DNA from: a virus
DNA length: 29,751 bases
Direction: 5' to 3' (one strand)
IMG/VR virus record: IMGVR_UViG_3300007076_000027
Location: 1-29,751 of that record
Below are positions 6,130 through 14,816 of the stretch, piece after piece (position 1 is the first letter of the stretch; every line of letters starts with the position of its first letter). A program made the position numbers and the translations under genes. The notes beneath the pieces were generated by a model. That model searched no databases and was not told the DNA's origin. It saw only the letters and a list, made by a program, of their open reading frames with translations.

Positions 6130-9100
6130 TTATCTCCGTTGGGTGTCGTAGTGGCGCCGCAACATTTCCTGGAACTTACGGTTTAGATCTTGGCGTTCCT
6201 TGATCGCTTCGTCATAGGTCTTTCTCTGTTCCGGGGTGATCTGGGACAGGAATAGCCGCTCCATCTTGGCACTGCCGGTGAAGGGATGAGGATGGGCCAT
6301 GGCGGTGCGGATAGATTTGGGATCCTTGGTCTCCAGGAGCGTGGTATAGGCCTTATCGGCATCTTTGAGATCGTCGCGGACCAGGGCGGTGCGGAGATCT
6401 TTGTAATCGCTTGGGCCAAAGTCCTCTTTGAGGCGTTTATCCACCTGAGCGCGCAGGGCGGCGTTGGTCGAGGCGCGTTTCCAGTTGTCCACCATATGGA
6501 AAACCTGGGTCTGGGCGGTGCCGACGGGTTCCATCTTAACGCCACCACTGGCAAATAGCTGGCGTTGTACGGCTCCTGGCGCAGTGGCGGGGAATGTCTG
6601 TGGGAACAGTTCGTGGCCTACGGTAGCGGCGACCTGGGAGCCGATGATGGGCACGGGTGCCAGTTGGATCGCGGCTTTCCAGGCCCGGCGGGAGGTGCCG
6701 AGGATCTTGTCCTGCGTCATTGGATCCCGCCCGAGAGCCAGCACCTCGATGAACCGGCCCAGGTTTCCGAGCTTGTTATGAGCGATCTGGGTGATGGCCG
6801 AGGCCACATCAGGCTTGGTCTGGGTGAGGCGCAGAATGTCGTGGGTGATCTCGCCGAACACGGACAGCGGGGAGATGAAATAGCCCTTGGTCTTGCCGGT
6901 GAAATCAGGGATCCATGCGTCTAGCTTGTGCCCTTCTTCCGGGTTCTGGAACGTAAAATGCCCGCGGGTGAACAGGTTAAGCAGTTGGGTGGCAGCGAAG
7001 TAGCCTGCAAGTCCGGTCCCGAGGCCTTTGGCGACGGTTCCCACATGCACCGGCTTGCCCCGGGCGATGTCGAGTGGGATTGAACCTAGCTGTTTCACGG
7101 CCCGAATCTCGCGAGTTGCCAAGGCTTCGACCCAGTTCGAGGCCAGCCACAGGATATTGTTGAACGTGCGGATCGATGGATTCTTGAATATGCTCTCTTT
7201 CTGCAAGTTACCGAAGAACACGTTGATGTCGCTGGCGACCATCCTGGCAACCTGGTTGGCGTTCAGGTGCGGGTTATTCTTGGCCGCGCGCTCGAACTCG
7301 AGCAGGAAGCTCTGGGAAATCGCGCTGCGGGTCATCTTGTCGAACACCCACTTCTGCACTGGACCGACCACCGGCAACTCTCGGATCCAATCGCGGTACA
7401 GCACATCGGCGATCCTGGCCATGTTCAATCCGCTCTTGGCACCCAAGGTGATCAGGGCGTGTGGGGAGAGATTGACCTGGCGCCCTTCGATCTCCATCGG
7501 CCGGCGGGTTCGCACCCAGTCCGCCATTTCCTGGGTTATTAGACCTTTATTCACAGCCAGATCGAGGTCTTGAGGGCGATACTCGACGAGTGCCAACCCG
7601 CGCTTTTGACGTTGACCGAAGCTGAGTTTACCGGTGAGAGCCAGTTCAGCCTGCAGCGTGCGCGAAGCGTGGAACGTGTCCAGAGCCAGGGAGATATGCT
7701 TGTTGATCGCTGCAACATCAGCCAACGTGCCGACGACGCCAGACTCGGCTAGTTGGCTGGTTGCCGTCAGGGCGTTGATCAGCGGCGCATACCCGCTGTG
7801 AACTGCGACTCTAACCCCAGGCATGATTTCCTTGGCTTCGTAGCCTATGGGCACTGACTCTTGCACATCGGTCGTGCCGTCTGGGCGATGGATCACGCGC
7901 TTGGGGATGTCAGTCACCAGCGGTTTGCCATCGGTTTCGTCTCGGAACCCGCGCATCTGATCGAAGAAGTTCTTGCGATTGATCATGCGCTCGCCCTGGA
8001 ACACCCGATGCTCGACGAGATCGGCGATGTCTAGGCTCCTTGGGATAAACCCATCCTCAATCGCGCTCACGTAATCCTCGTAGACCTTTGCCTTGCGGAA
8101 CCCAGAGGACACACCTCCGGCCTTGGATCCACCCAGGACAATAGGTTTCTCGGCCGAGGTTAGCAGGTCCAGATCGTGGCGTTGGGGCACGTACCAGCGT
8201 TCGTAATCGGTATCTATGCCGCGACGAGCCTCGCGACCGATCTGGGCATCGAGCATCTTCTTCACGCGCTGTGCCACGGGTAGAAGCTGGTTGTACTTGT
8301 CGCGGGCCAGTTGGAGCGCGATAGCGGCGTTCTTGGCAGCTTCGGCGTTCAGTGGTTTGCCTTCATTCAGGAACTGCTGCGCCGCCGTCTCCATATCGGT
8401 CTGCTTCGTGCGCAGGTAGCCAACAGGATCGCCGGCGTGCTCAAGTTCTCCCAGGCGCGCCGCGTCCTCGACGGAGATGCCTTGGCCGCTCATCTTCTGG
8501 GCTTGCATGAGGAACGTTACAGCTTGGCGTTCGGGTTTGTCTGCGCGGAGACGGATCGAGTTGCCGGCGGTGTTCCCGGTCCAGCGTGGAAGATTGTCAG
8601 CGGCATTAGCGAGCTGCGAGATGGTCTGCTTGTTCGGCTTTCGAGTGAGCAGTTGCTTCATCCCTTCCGCGAAGTTCCGGAACCGCTGCTTCATCACGTT
8701 CCAAGTGTGGCTGCCGGTGTCGATGCCGGCAGCAGTCACGGATGGGAGTTGCTCGAACTCGGCGGGGCTTGCGGCGCCGGGGCCTACGGAACCTTCGGAT
8801 GGTTCTTCTGGCAAGCCTTGAAGAACTCGTTGCACGGCGGATTTGTCCGCCTTCGACAATCCACTGAGACTGACCTTAACGAGTGCCCCGGGCTGAGTGC
8901 TGATCTTGCGAACACGCTTGAGAACTTCTCCAAGTGCTTCCTTCGTGTTCAGAATGGTGAATACACCGTCTCCGGGAATATCGATCTCCTTGGTGCCAAC
9001 TTCCTTTTTGGCTTTGTCGATCAACTCTTTGTCGAACTTACCCTTCTTCCGATTCTCCATCAAGCCAGGAAACTTTTCCGCCTCACTCGGTGCCACTTCG

Positions 9101-11271
9101 ATAGCCTTCTCAAGTTCCGAAATAAGCTCGCCTTTGATGACCTGTGCGGGTCGATGGCCTTGAGTGGAAGCGGCTTTAGCGACTTCGGTTTCGGCTTTGG
9201 CAGCGGCGACAGGTTCAGCTTCAGGAGGTTTCGTTGCAGGAACCTGGGTGATCGTTTCAGGTTTGGCCGGGATCGTTTCAGCCGGTGGAGGTGCGGCCGA
9301 CTCCGCGGGAGGTGCTGGCGTCACTGGCGCAGCAGGCGGAGCAAGGATCTCCCGCGTGCGTTTCTTGTTCGCCAAGGCTTGCAGGATACGGCTCGGCTGG
9401 TTTGGCACGGCCAGCCGCTTCGCTAGCTCAGCGCGTGCGTCACCCTTGGGCAGCCCAGACACGTCTTTGACGGCTTCCCATTCGGCTAGGGTCTTGCCAG
9501 CGATTACGGTGCCTTCGATGCCGGTGTGGGCGGCGGGTACAGCGGTCGGCGGTGCTTGTGAGGCTTTCCACTCCTCAAACGTCGGCACGGGATCTAGGAT
9601 CTTAGCCCCCTCTGGCAAAATCGTGTGGCTCCACTTTCCTTCGACCACGAACCCCACTGATGGAGCTTTATCAAACGGCGTTCCTTCGGCTTCGTAGTAT
9701 CCGTTCCACAATGCAGGCCGAACAGTGCCGTCAGGCATCTGAACGCGCACGCGCACATTGCCTTCGGTAGCCTCTGGGGTTCCTTCATGCGCTTGCTCTA
9801 ACGAATGGACTGCCGGTGTCTCTTGAGCTTTGGCAGCAGGCAGATCCGTCGAGTGCAGGCGACCGGGTTCACGCGCAGTCGGTGCCAGCGTGCCTTTGGC
9901 GGCGGCCTCTCGGTCTAGGAAGAACTTTTGCCCAGTCGGATCAGAGAACCCACGTTGATCGATGTCCTCGGCTTTGATGCCTTCGCGAAGGATGATGTCC
10001 GGGTGAGTGTCTCCAAGTGCTCCTTGGATCACCTTGCCACCGACCAGACGGATCGCGGGCACGATCGCTTTGACATCGATAGAACCCGGTGGAACTTCGC
10101 GCACGACTGGAGGTGCCCAAGCTTGATCGCGTAGCGCACCAGCCTCCTCTCGGCTGAGATTTGCCTCGGGAAACAATTTCTGAATCTCGTCGCGTGTTTT
10201 GGCATTGGCCTTTCGTATCGTATCAAGCTGGCTCTCGCGTGTTTGTGGGGCCTCCGATTCTCCAGGAACTTCAGGACGACGAACGCGAGGGGGTGCTGGT
10301 GGTCCAAGCTCGACGGCGCTGGCAGTAGGCACGGCAGGCACAAAACCCGGTGGGCGGCCAACCAACTCCGCCCCTGTCATCGGCAACGCTCCAGGAACTC
10401 GCGGCTCATCGATGATCTCTGGTGCGGCGATGCGACCGCGGCGAAGTGGCTCTGGAAGTCTCGGGACGCCGCTTGTTCCACCATGACGCAGCATCAGGAG
10501 CGCAGGCAACACAAGGTTGTTGATTCTATCGCGCTTCTCCTCGGGTGACGCGGTGGATCCGGCCACTGCCATAACATCCTCGACAACTCCCGGTGCCATC
10601 GATGCCAGGATCGCCATGCCAGCCAGCTTTGACCCGCCACCAAGCGTCAGCATTTCGATGCTCTCAGGCGTAGAGAGGTTGGCGATCAATCGTGCGGCGT
10701 CGGACCCGGCTGGTTCCATCGCCGTCGCACGAACAGGAATAAGCGGTCGTCCAGCCTGAATCGGCTCACGCTGGAAGGCTTCCTCTGGGGTCATCTCTCG
10801 CAGTTCTGCTGGGGCGCCGCCTTCAGCTCGTTTGATGATGAACTGAGGAGGTTCTGGAACTCCCAGCGGTCGTTGAGCTTGCTCGCCTGGCAACGTGCCA
10901 CCAGTTGACGCAGGACCAATGCCGCGAAGTTGCCGAGCAACCCCGGTCAACGCCTCGGCGGTGACTCTTGGTATCTCTTGAGCAGCAGCGATGACAGGGC
11001 TAGGAGGTGCGACGGCGAGGCCAGCCATGGGCCCGCCGCCTGCGACGAGGAATCGCTGACGTTCGGCTGCTGATTGTGCTCGCCCCTCCGCCGAGGCTTC
11101 ACCGGCTGCCGGGCTTTCCAGAGCGGCCATGGTCGCACCGCCAAGTTCGATCGGCGCGGTGATACCAGTTCTTACAGCCTGCTCGGGAGTTGCTTCCTCC
11201 TCGAAATCAATGCCCCCACCGGCCTTAAAATCGATGGGGGCTTCCTCGGTAAAATCAATTTGCGGAGGCAT
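6130..11271 (-). CDS. Giant virion-type protein (1713 aa), probable internal/ejection protein
   Basis: A single uninterrupted frame of 1713 residues starts directly after the stop of the upstream gene. The first half (to about residue 800) is rich in Pro, Ala, Glu and Gly with low-complexity stretches (PVTPAPPAESAAPPPAE). The second half is helical and globular, with segments such as YERWYVPQRHDLDLL, RSLDIADLVEHRVFQGERM and WVFDKMTRSAISQSFLLEFE, and a Gly/Ala-rich, membrane-like stretch (VAKGLGTGLAGYFAATQLL). No nuclease, protease or lysozyme motif was found. By size, position at the end of the virion operon and composition it resembles the very large internal proteins that podovirus-like phages inject with their DNA, and polyvalent phage proteins. 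That role is inference. Confidence 0.65.
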   Translation of the reverse strand: MPPQIDFTEEAPIDFKAGGGIDFEEEATPEQAVRTGITAPIELGGATMAALESPAAGEASAEGRAQSAAERQRFLVAGGGPMAGLAVAPPSPVIAAAQEIPRVTAEALTGVARQLRGIGPASTGGTLPGEQAQRPLGVPEPPQFIIKRAEGGAPAELREMTPEEAFQREPIQAGRPLIPVRATAMEPAGSDAARLIANLSTPESIEMLTLGGGSKLAGMAILASMAPGVVEDVMAVAGSTASPEEKRDRINNLVLPALLMLRHGGTSGVPRLPEPLRRGRIAAPEIIDEPRVPGALPMTGAELVGRPPGFVPAVPTASAVELGPPAPPRVRRPEVPGESEAPQTRESQLDTIRKANAKTRDEIQKLFPEANLSREEAGALRDQAWAPPVVREVPPGSIDVKAIVPAIRLVGGKVIQGALGDTHPDIILREGIKAEDIDQRGFSDPTGQKFFLDREAAAKGTLAPTAREPGRLHSTDLPAAKAQETPAVHSLEQAHEGTPEATEGNVRVRVQMPDGTVRPALWNGYYEAEGTPFDKAPSVGFVVEGKWSHTILPEGAKILDPVPTFEEWKASQAPPTAVPAAHTGIEGTVIAGKTLAEWEAVKDVSGLPKGDARAELAKRLAVPNQPSRILQALANKKRTREILAPPAAPVTPAPPAESAAPPPAETIPAKPETITQVPATKPPEAEPVAAAKAETEVAKAASTQGHRPAQVIKGELISELEKAIEVAPSEAEKFPGLMENRKKGKFDKELIDKAKKEVGTKEIDIPGDGVFTILNTKEALGEVLKRVRKISTQPGALVKVSLSGLSKADKSAVQRVLQGLPEEPSEGSVGPGAASPAEFEQLPSVTAAGIDTGSHTWNVMKQRFRNFAEGMKQLLTRKPNKQTISQLANAADNLPRWTGNTAGNSIRLRADKPERQAVTFLMQAQKMSGQGISVEDAARLGELEHAGDPVGYLRTKQTDMETAAQQFLNEGKPLNAEAAKNAAIALQLARDKYNQLLPVAQRVKKMLDAQIGREARRGIDTDYERWYVPQRHDLDLLTSAEKPIVLGGSKAGGVSSGFRKAKVYEDYVSAIEDGFIPRSLDIADLVEHRVFQGERMINRKNFFDQMRGFRDETDGKPLVTDIPKRVIHRPDGTTDVQESVPIGYEAKEIMPGVRVAVHSGYAPLINALTATSQLAESGVVGTLADVAAINKHISLALDTFHASRTLQAELALTGKLSFGQRQKRGLALVEYRPQDLDLAVNKGLITQEMADWVRTRRPMEIEGRQVNLSPHALITLGAKSGLNMARIADVLYRDWIRELPVVGPVQKWVFDKMTRSAISQSFLLEFERAAKNNPHLNANQVARMVASDINVFFGNLQKESIFKNPSIRTFNNILWLASNWVEALATREIRAVKQLGSIPLDIARGKPVHVGTVAKGLGTGLAGYFAATQLLNLFTRGHFTFQNPEEGHKLDAWIPDFTGKTKGYFISPLSVFGEITHDILRLTQTKPDVASAITQIAHNKLGNLGRFIEVLALGRDPMTQDKILGTSRRAWKAAIQLAPVPIIGSQVAATVGHELFPQTFPATAPGAVQRQLFASGGVKMEPVGTAQTQVFHMVDNWKRASTNAALRAQVDKRLKEDFGPSDYKDLRTALVRDDLKDADKAYTTLLETKDPKSIRTAMAHPHPFTGSAKMERLFLSQITPEQRKTYDEAIKERQDLNRKFQEMLRRHYDTQRR

Positions 11272-12135
11272 TTACATGCGGGTGTAGCCGAGGCCTAGAG
11301 CATCGTCAAGCTGTGAGGCGGGGATGTACCCGATCTTCCCTTGAGGATTTTTGACTCGCACCTTACCGGTTGTAGCGGGCTTGGCAGGTGCCGCTGGTGC
11401 GGTTACAGGTGCGGCTGGTTGTCCTCCCATAAAACGCGCACGCATTGCCCTTTCTTCAGCGTGCAGTGCCGGAAGTTTGAAGTCTCTCAAGTTATCCTTG
11501 GTATCCAAAGGAACTGATGGATCGTCAAGTTTGGCCTCCGAGTCTCGAATTTCCTTGAGTAGATCGGCATGGCTTTGCAGGGCAAACCTGTCCACCGGAG
11601 GCGCAACCACCTTCGCCGGCGTGAGAGCCTTCATGCTCTTGGTCGATGGATCGTACAGGAACCCCTGGCCGCCAATGTCCATGACCTTATCCGGACCACC
11701 GCGACCGGCCCGCACCAGTGCAGCCGCTTGCCCGAGGTTGCTCGCCTTGGGAGCCGTGAACATCATCGGCGCCCATTTGGTCAGGGCTTCGGCGGGCGAG
11801 ACACCGTTGGCGAGGTCGCGCTGGTAGCCGCGAGTAGCCTGGAACTTGAGTGCGGTGGCGACCGCGGCCTCGGCTTCGGCGATCGGGGCATCTCCCATGC
11901 TCCGCAGCATTCGTTGCATGGCGATGTCCTGGCCCACCAACGCCGGGTTGTAGTTCGGCGCGGGATTGTACGGAGCCGTGACAGGAGCTACGCCGGGAGC
12001 GGCTACTGGTAGCGTAGGCGCCGCGGCGACAGGTGGCGGCGCAACGACCGCTGGCCGAGGAGAAGCATCAAGCACGATTGGCTGAGCTTCTTCGTTTATC
12101 AACTCCTCCTCGTCGATGTCGTCAGGTGCAGCCAT
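11272..12135 (-). CDS. Probable internal virion protein (287 aa)
   Basis: Residues 1-65 are acidic then Pro/Ala/Val-rich and likely disordered. A helical core follows with MQRMLRSMGDAPIAEAEAAV and RGYQRDLANGVSPAEALTKW, then GQGFLYDPSTKSMKAL. A second Pro/Ala linker leads to a short C-terminal unit with KVRVKNPQGKIGYIPASQL, which looks like a small strand-rich (SH3-like) end piece. The stop abuts the ATG of the giant gene, and the upstream gene ends 6 bases before the start or closer. No database family is named from memory; the setting points to an internal or tail-associated protein. Confidence 0.55.
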   Translation of the reverse strand: MAAPDDIDEEELINEEAQPIVLDASPRPAVVAPPPVAAAPTLPVAAPGVAPVTAPYNPAPNYNPALVGQDIAMQRMLRSMGDAPIAEAEAAVATALKFQATRGYQRDLANGVSPAEALTKWAPMMFTAPKASNLGQAAALVRAGRGGPDKVMDIGGQGFLYDPSTKSMKALTPAKVVAPPVDRFALQSHADLLKEIRDSEAKLDDPSVPLDTKDNLRDFKLPALHAEERAMRARFMGGQPAAPVTAPAAPAKPATTGKVRVKNPQGKIGYIPASQLDDALGLGYTRM

Positions 12136-12140
12136 AGGTT

Positions 12141-12995
12141 TTAGCCGTAAAGGGAGTCTGGAAAAAGGTCTCCATAGCCAGTGATGGTGTTTGAAGTGCC
12201 ACCTCCGCTCGGATTATCGAGGAAGTCAAAATACCCCTCGTCTGGACCCATTTGGTAGGTTGTCCCTGTCCCAGGCACGCCACCAGTCCCCGGCCTAAAC
12301 CCGATGCTGTTCCACCACGCTTCGGTTGCGTCAGGGGCGAACGAGGAAAGCAAATCAGACGCAGTGGCGCCTGTCGTTCCGGTGCGTGTCGTCAGTCCAA
12401 CCGGTCCACCCGGTTCGCCGGTGTAGCCTGTTCCGCCACCACCGCCACCCCTTCGGCTGGCGTCCAAGGCGAGCCTTTGGGCTTCCAAGTCGAGTGTTCC
12501 AGCTTGATACGGCGTCATCAGTTGCGTTGACGGGTCAAAGAGCGGTGCCGCGGGATTGCGAGCGTAAGCCATCGTTAGATCGCGCTGGCCCTGTTGCTGA
12601 AGCTGGATCCCAGTGAGTCCCAAAGCTTGGAGGTAGGCCGAGTTGGAGTTGGGGCTGCTTGAATCGATCCCGGTTCTCACTCCACGTTCGGCGGCCTGCT
12701 GGCCCAACACGCGCAATGTCTCAGGGTCAACTTGTCCTCGAAGTTCGGACCCGATATTGGCGGAACTTTGTTCCTCGAGGCCAGCGGCGCCAGGAATCCT
12801 AGCTTGGTTCGCCTGCGCCTGCGCGCGGCGTTGAAGATCGTCGATGTAGTTCGTCAGGTTGGTCAGGTTCATCCCGCCAGCGGGCGACACTCCGGATGCA
12901 CCGTAGTTGATGCGCGGCGCCGAGTAGGTGCCCGGCTGCAGACGGTTCTGCATCTGGATCGCTTCCCACTGGGTCATATAAGGGTTGTAGGGCAT
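12141..12995 (-). CDS. Probable internal virion protein (284 aa)
   Basis: The N-terminal half is helical and Gln/Ala-rich (IDDLQRRAQAQANQARIPG), followed by ELRGQVDPETLRVLGQQAAE and SSSPNSNSAYLQALGLTGI, a pattern I recall from uncharacterised virion genes of uncultured podovirus-like phages. A poly-Gly stretch (about residues 184-190) and a Gly/Thr-rich C-terminus follow. It is the first gene after the leftward terminator at 13031-13064. With the next two genes it forms a set of probable internal proteins. Confidence 0.55.
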   Translation of the reverse strand: MPYNPYMTQWEAIQMQNRLQPGTYSAPRINYGASGVSPAGGMNLTNLTNYIDDLQRRAQAQANQARIPGAAGLEEQSSANIGSELRGQVDPETLRVLGQQAAERGVRTGIDSSSPNSNSAYLQALGLTGIQLQQQGQRDLTMAYARNPAAPLFDPSTQLMTPYQAGTLDLEAQRLALDASRRGGGGGGTGYTGEPGGPVGLTTRTGTTGATASDLLSSFAPDATEAWWNSIGFRPGTGGVPGTGTTYQMGPDEGYFDFLDNPSGGGTSNTITGYGDLFPDSLYG

Positions 12996-13030
12996 AGGCT
13001 TGTGTCAGGAAGTCGGCTCAGGCATAATGC

Positions 13031-13064
13031 AAAAACTCCGCCCGGCCCAGTAAGCCGAACGGAG
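13031..13064 (-). terminator. Rho-independent terminator, leftward
   Basis: CTCCG at 13036-13040 pairs with CGGAG at 13060-13064, and CGGC (13043-13046) with GCCG (13054-13057), around a 7-base loop. On the minus strand the hairpin is followed by five T (13035-13031). It would stop leftward transcription from the tail-gene block before the 12995 gene, and it lies just outside the 5' end of the antisense HNH gene. Confidence 0.75.
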
Positions 13065-13077
13065 CAGTAAGCGAACG

Positions 13078-13698
13078 ATGAAAGAGATTACTCAGCTTTT
13101 TGAAACACTTCAAGATATTTCCAATGGGCACGGATACGGCATTTGGGAAGTATGCTGTCCTAGATGTGGAAATAAAAGAATGCTGCGCGCTCACAAATTT
13201 AAGAACTCTGGAAAAGTACGAGGGTCCGAAAATATGTGCCATCCATGCCGCGCCATATTGCTTCAAAAGCGAATAGAAATTGAATGTCCACGATGTGGAA
13301 TTGTTAGAACTCTTAAGCGTGCAGATGCGAGCCAGAGAATTACCAAATTCTGCGTGCGGTGTGTAAAACAAACTTTTCTGAAAAAAGACACCAGGGAAAG
13401 ACACATCGGTAAAACGTCTAGGGGATACGTTTTGGTTTTGGGGATGAGTGGGCATCCTCTTGCAAAACGAAATTCTGTTCACCAGCATTGGCTTACCCTG
13501 TACGAAGAACACGCAATGGGAAAGGAATCGGTGCTGTGGTTTAAAAACCAAGGATTCACAATTCATCACAAAAATGGAATCCGAGATGATAACACGTTGG
13601 AAAATCTCGAACTTAGAGCACCTGGAAAGCATCCACGCGGATGGACGATTGAAGACATGGAGGAAGCAATCCGCCACTATCGAAATCCAGCCACGTAA
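13078..13698 (+). CDS. HNH homing-type endonuclease with zinc ribbons
   Basis: The 206-residue protein has two Cys4 zinc knuckles, C27/C30 with C54/C57 and C70/C73 with C92/C95, followed by a C-terminal HNH fold: HH at 163-164, N166, N172 and N176 in FTIHHKNGIRDDNTLENLEL. The zinc ribbons probably bind the target DNA and the HNH part cuts it. The gene is on the opposite strand to all virion genes around it and visibly richer in A and T, both typical of a recently inserted homing endonuclease. It probably spreads with the phage rather than serving particle assembly. Confidence 0.85.
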   Translation: MKEITQLFETLQDISNGHGYGIWEVCCPRCGNKRMLRAHKFKNSGKVRGSENMCHPCRAILLQKRIEIECPRCGIVRTLKRADASQRITKFCVRCVKQTFLKKDTRERHIGKTSRGYVLVLGMSGHPLAKRNSVHQHWLTLYEEHAMGKESVLWFKNQGFTIHHKNGIRDDNTLENLELRAPGKHPRGWTIEDMEEAIRHYRNPAT

Positions 13699-13729
13699 TG
13701 TTTTGTTCATCGTCTGTCTTGGAAGCACG

Positions 13730-14779
13730 TCATATAGGAGCCAAGCGTAAACGATCGCTTCCGAAGATGGGCACCCTCACGGCGGTTTGAATCTTTCCTT
13801 GAACATGATCGAGTTGACCGTTTAATAACTGTATCGCCCGCGCGTGATGCTTGGCTTCGAGTTGTCCAGCGTTCGACGAATCCATCGTACTATACCTGTT
13901 CGCCTGACATTGCTCGTACAGTGCAGGGATATTCGGCACGTTCAAGTAATCCTGCGCGTTCACCAATGGCACGAAATCGAGTTTCACCTTCGCCGATACC
14001 TGCACCACTCCGCCAGGCGTCGAGCAACAGTTGCACGGCAATCCGTTGATGAAGTAGCGACGATACTGCGCCGTAGTCTCGTTGGGTTCCATCGTGCTTA
14101 GGTAGGTGGATGCCCCAGTCGTTGGATCCACGGTGTAGATCAGCACTTGACCGAGCGTGAGTTCCTTCAGGATTCCGCTGACATTGGCGAATTGGTTCAG
14201 CGACGTGGAGAACGGACTCACCATGTAGATTGTCTCGCCGAAAGCCGCCGTTTGCGTGTCGATGTCGGTAGCGGTTATCGGCTTCCCATTTTGATCGTTA
14301 CCTTGTGGCACGATCCTTCGTCCCACGTCGGCACTATTCGTTGGGTAGAATCGCAAATACTGAGGAGTTGCTGGAAAATCGGCCAGGGTGCTAACCGAGT
14401 CCCTCTCGAATGCCTGAACTGTATTCGGCTGGCAAAGCTGTGGCCCGCAACCTTTGGGTTGCAAGCCGGTCCCGAATAAAAGGTACTCATAAAACCCGTT
14501 TCTAAGGGCGATCGGGATCTTGCACACGTCGAGCACGATTACCCGGGCGACATTGTGAGGCGTAACGAAGAAAGAGGAACCAAGCGACGAGTTGACGTTG
14601 AACTTCATCGTGGCCCAGCCACCCACCCAACCCTCGTCAGGAGCCAGAGGATCCGTGATAAGCTGTTGCTCGGCGAGGTTGACGGCTGCGGCGTTCTCGG
14701 CGATGTCCTGCTTGCAAATCCCCAGTGGTTTGCCGACGCCTTGGTCGATCGCTTGCTGGAGGGTAGGTCTTAAGCCCAT
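13730..14779 (-). CDS. Putative virion (tail or connector) protein (349 aa)
   Basis: The protein starts MGLRPTLQQAIDQGVGKPLG, has a strand-rich middle (WATMKFNVNSSLGSSFFVTP) and a Cys-containing segment with two adjacent Cys (LPCNCCSTPGG), and ends with a helix and a short strand. The mixed strand-rich composition and its place between the Ig-domain gene and the internal-protein genes suggest a structural component. I recall similar proteins in uncultured phage genomes but no function. The HNH gene lies directly downstream on the other strand. Confidence 0.5.
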   Translation of the reverse strand: MGLRPTLQQAIDQGVGKPLGICKQDIAENAAAVNLAEQQLITDPLAPDEGWVGGWATMKFNVNSSLGSSFFVTPHNVARVIVLDVCKIPIALRNGFYEYLLFGTGLQPKGCGPQLCQPNTVQAFERDSVSTLADFPATPQYLRFYPTNSADVGRRIVPQGNDQNGKPITATDIDTQTAAFGETIYMVSPFSTSLNQFANVSGILKELTLGQVLIYTVDPTTGASTYLSTMEPNETTAQYRRYFINGLPCNCCSTPGGVVQVSAKVKLDFVPLVNAQDYLNVPNIPALYEQCQANRYSTMDSSNAGQLEAKHHARAIQLLNGQLDHVQGKIQTAVRVPIFGSDRLRLAPI

Positions 14780-14816
14780 AACCTGTCAGTAGTCCTATTG
14801 GTGAGATTTCGCAATG

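Noticed and set aside
8311-9426. Plus-strand frame (371 codons) within the giant gene.
   Set aside because: Antisense shadow; Phe/Arg/Gly-rich low-quality sequence with no ribosome binding site.
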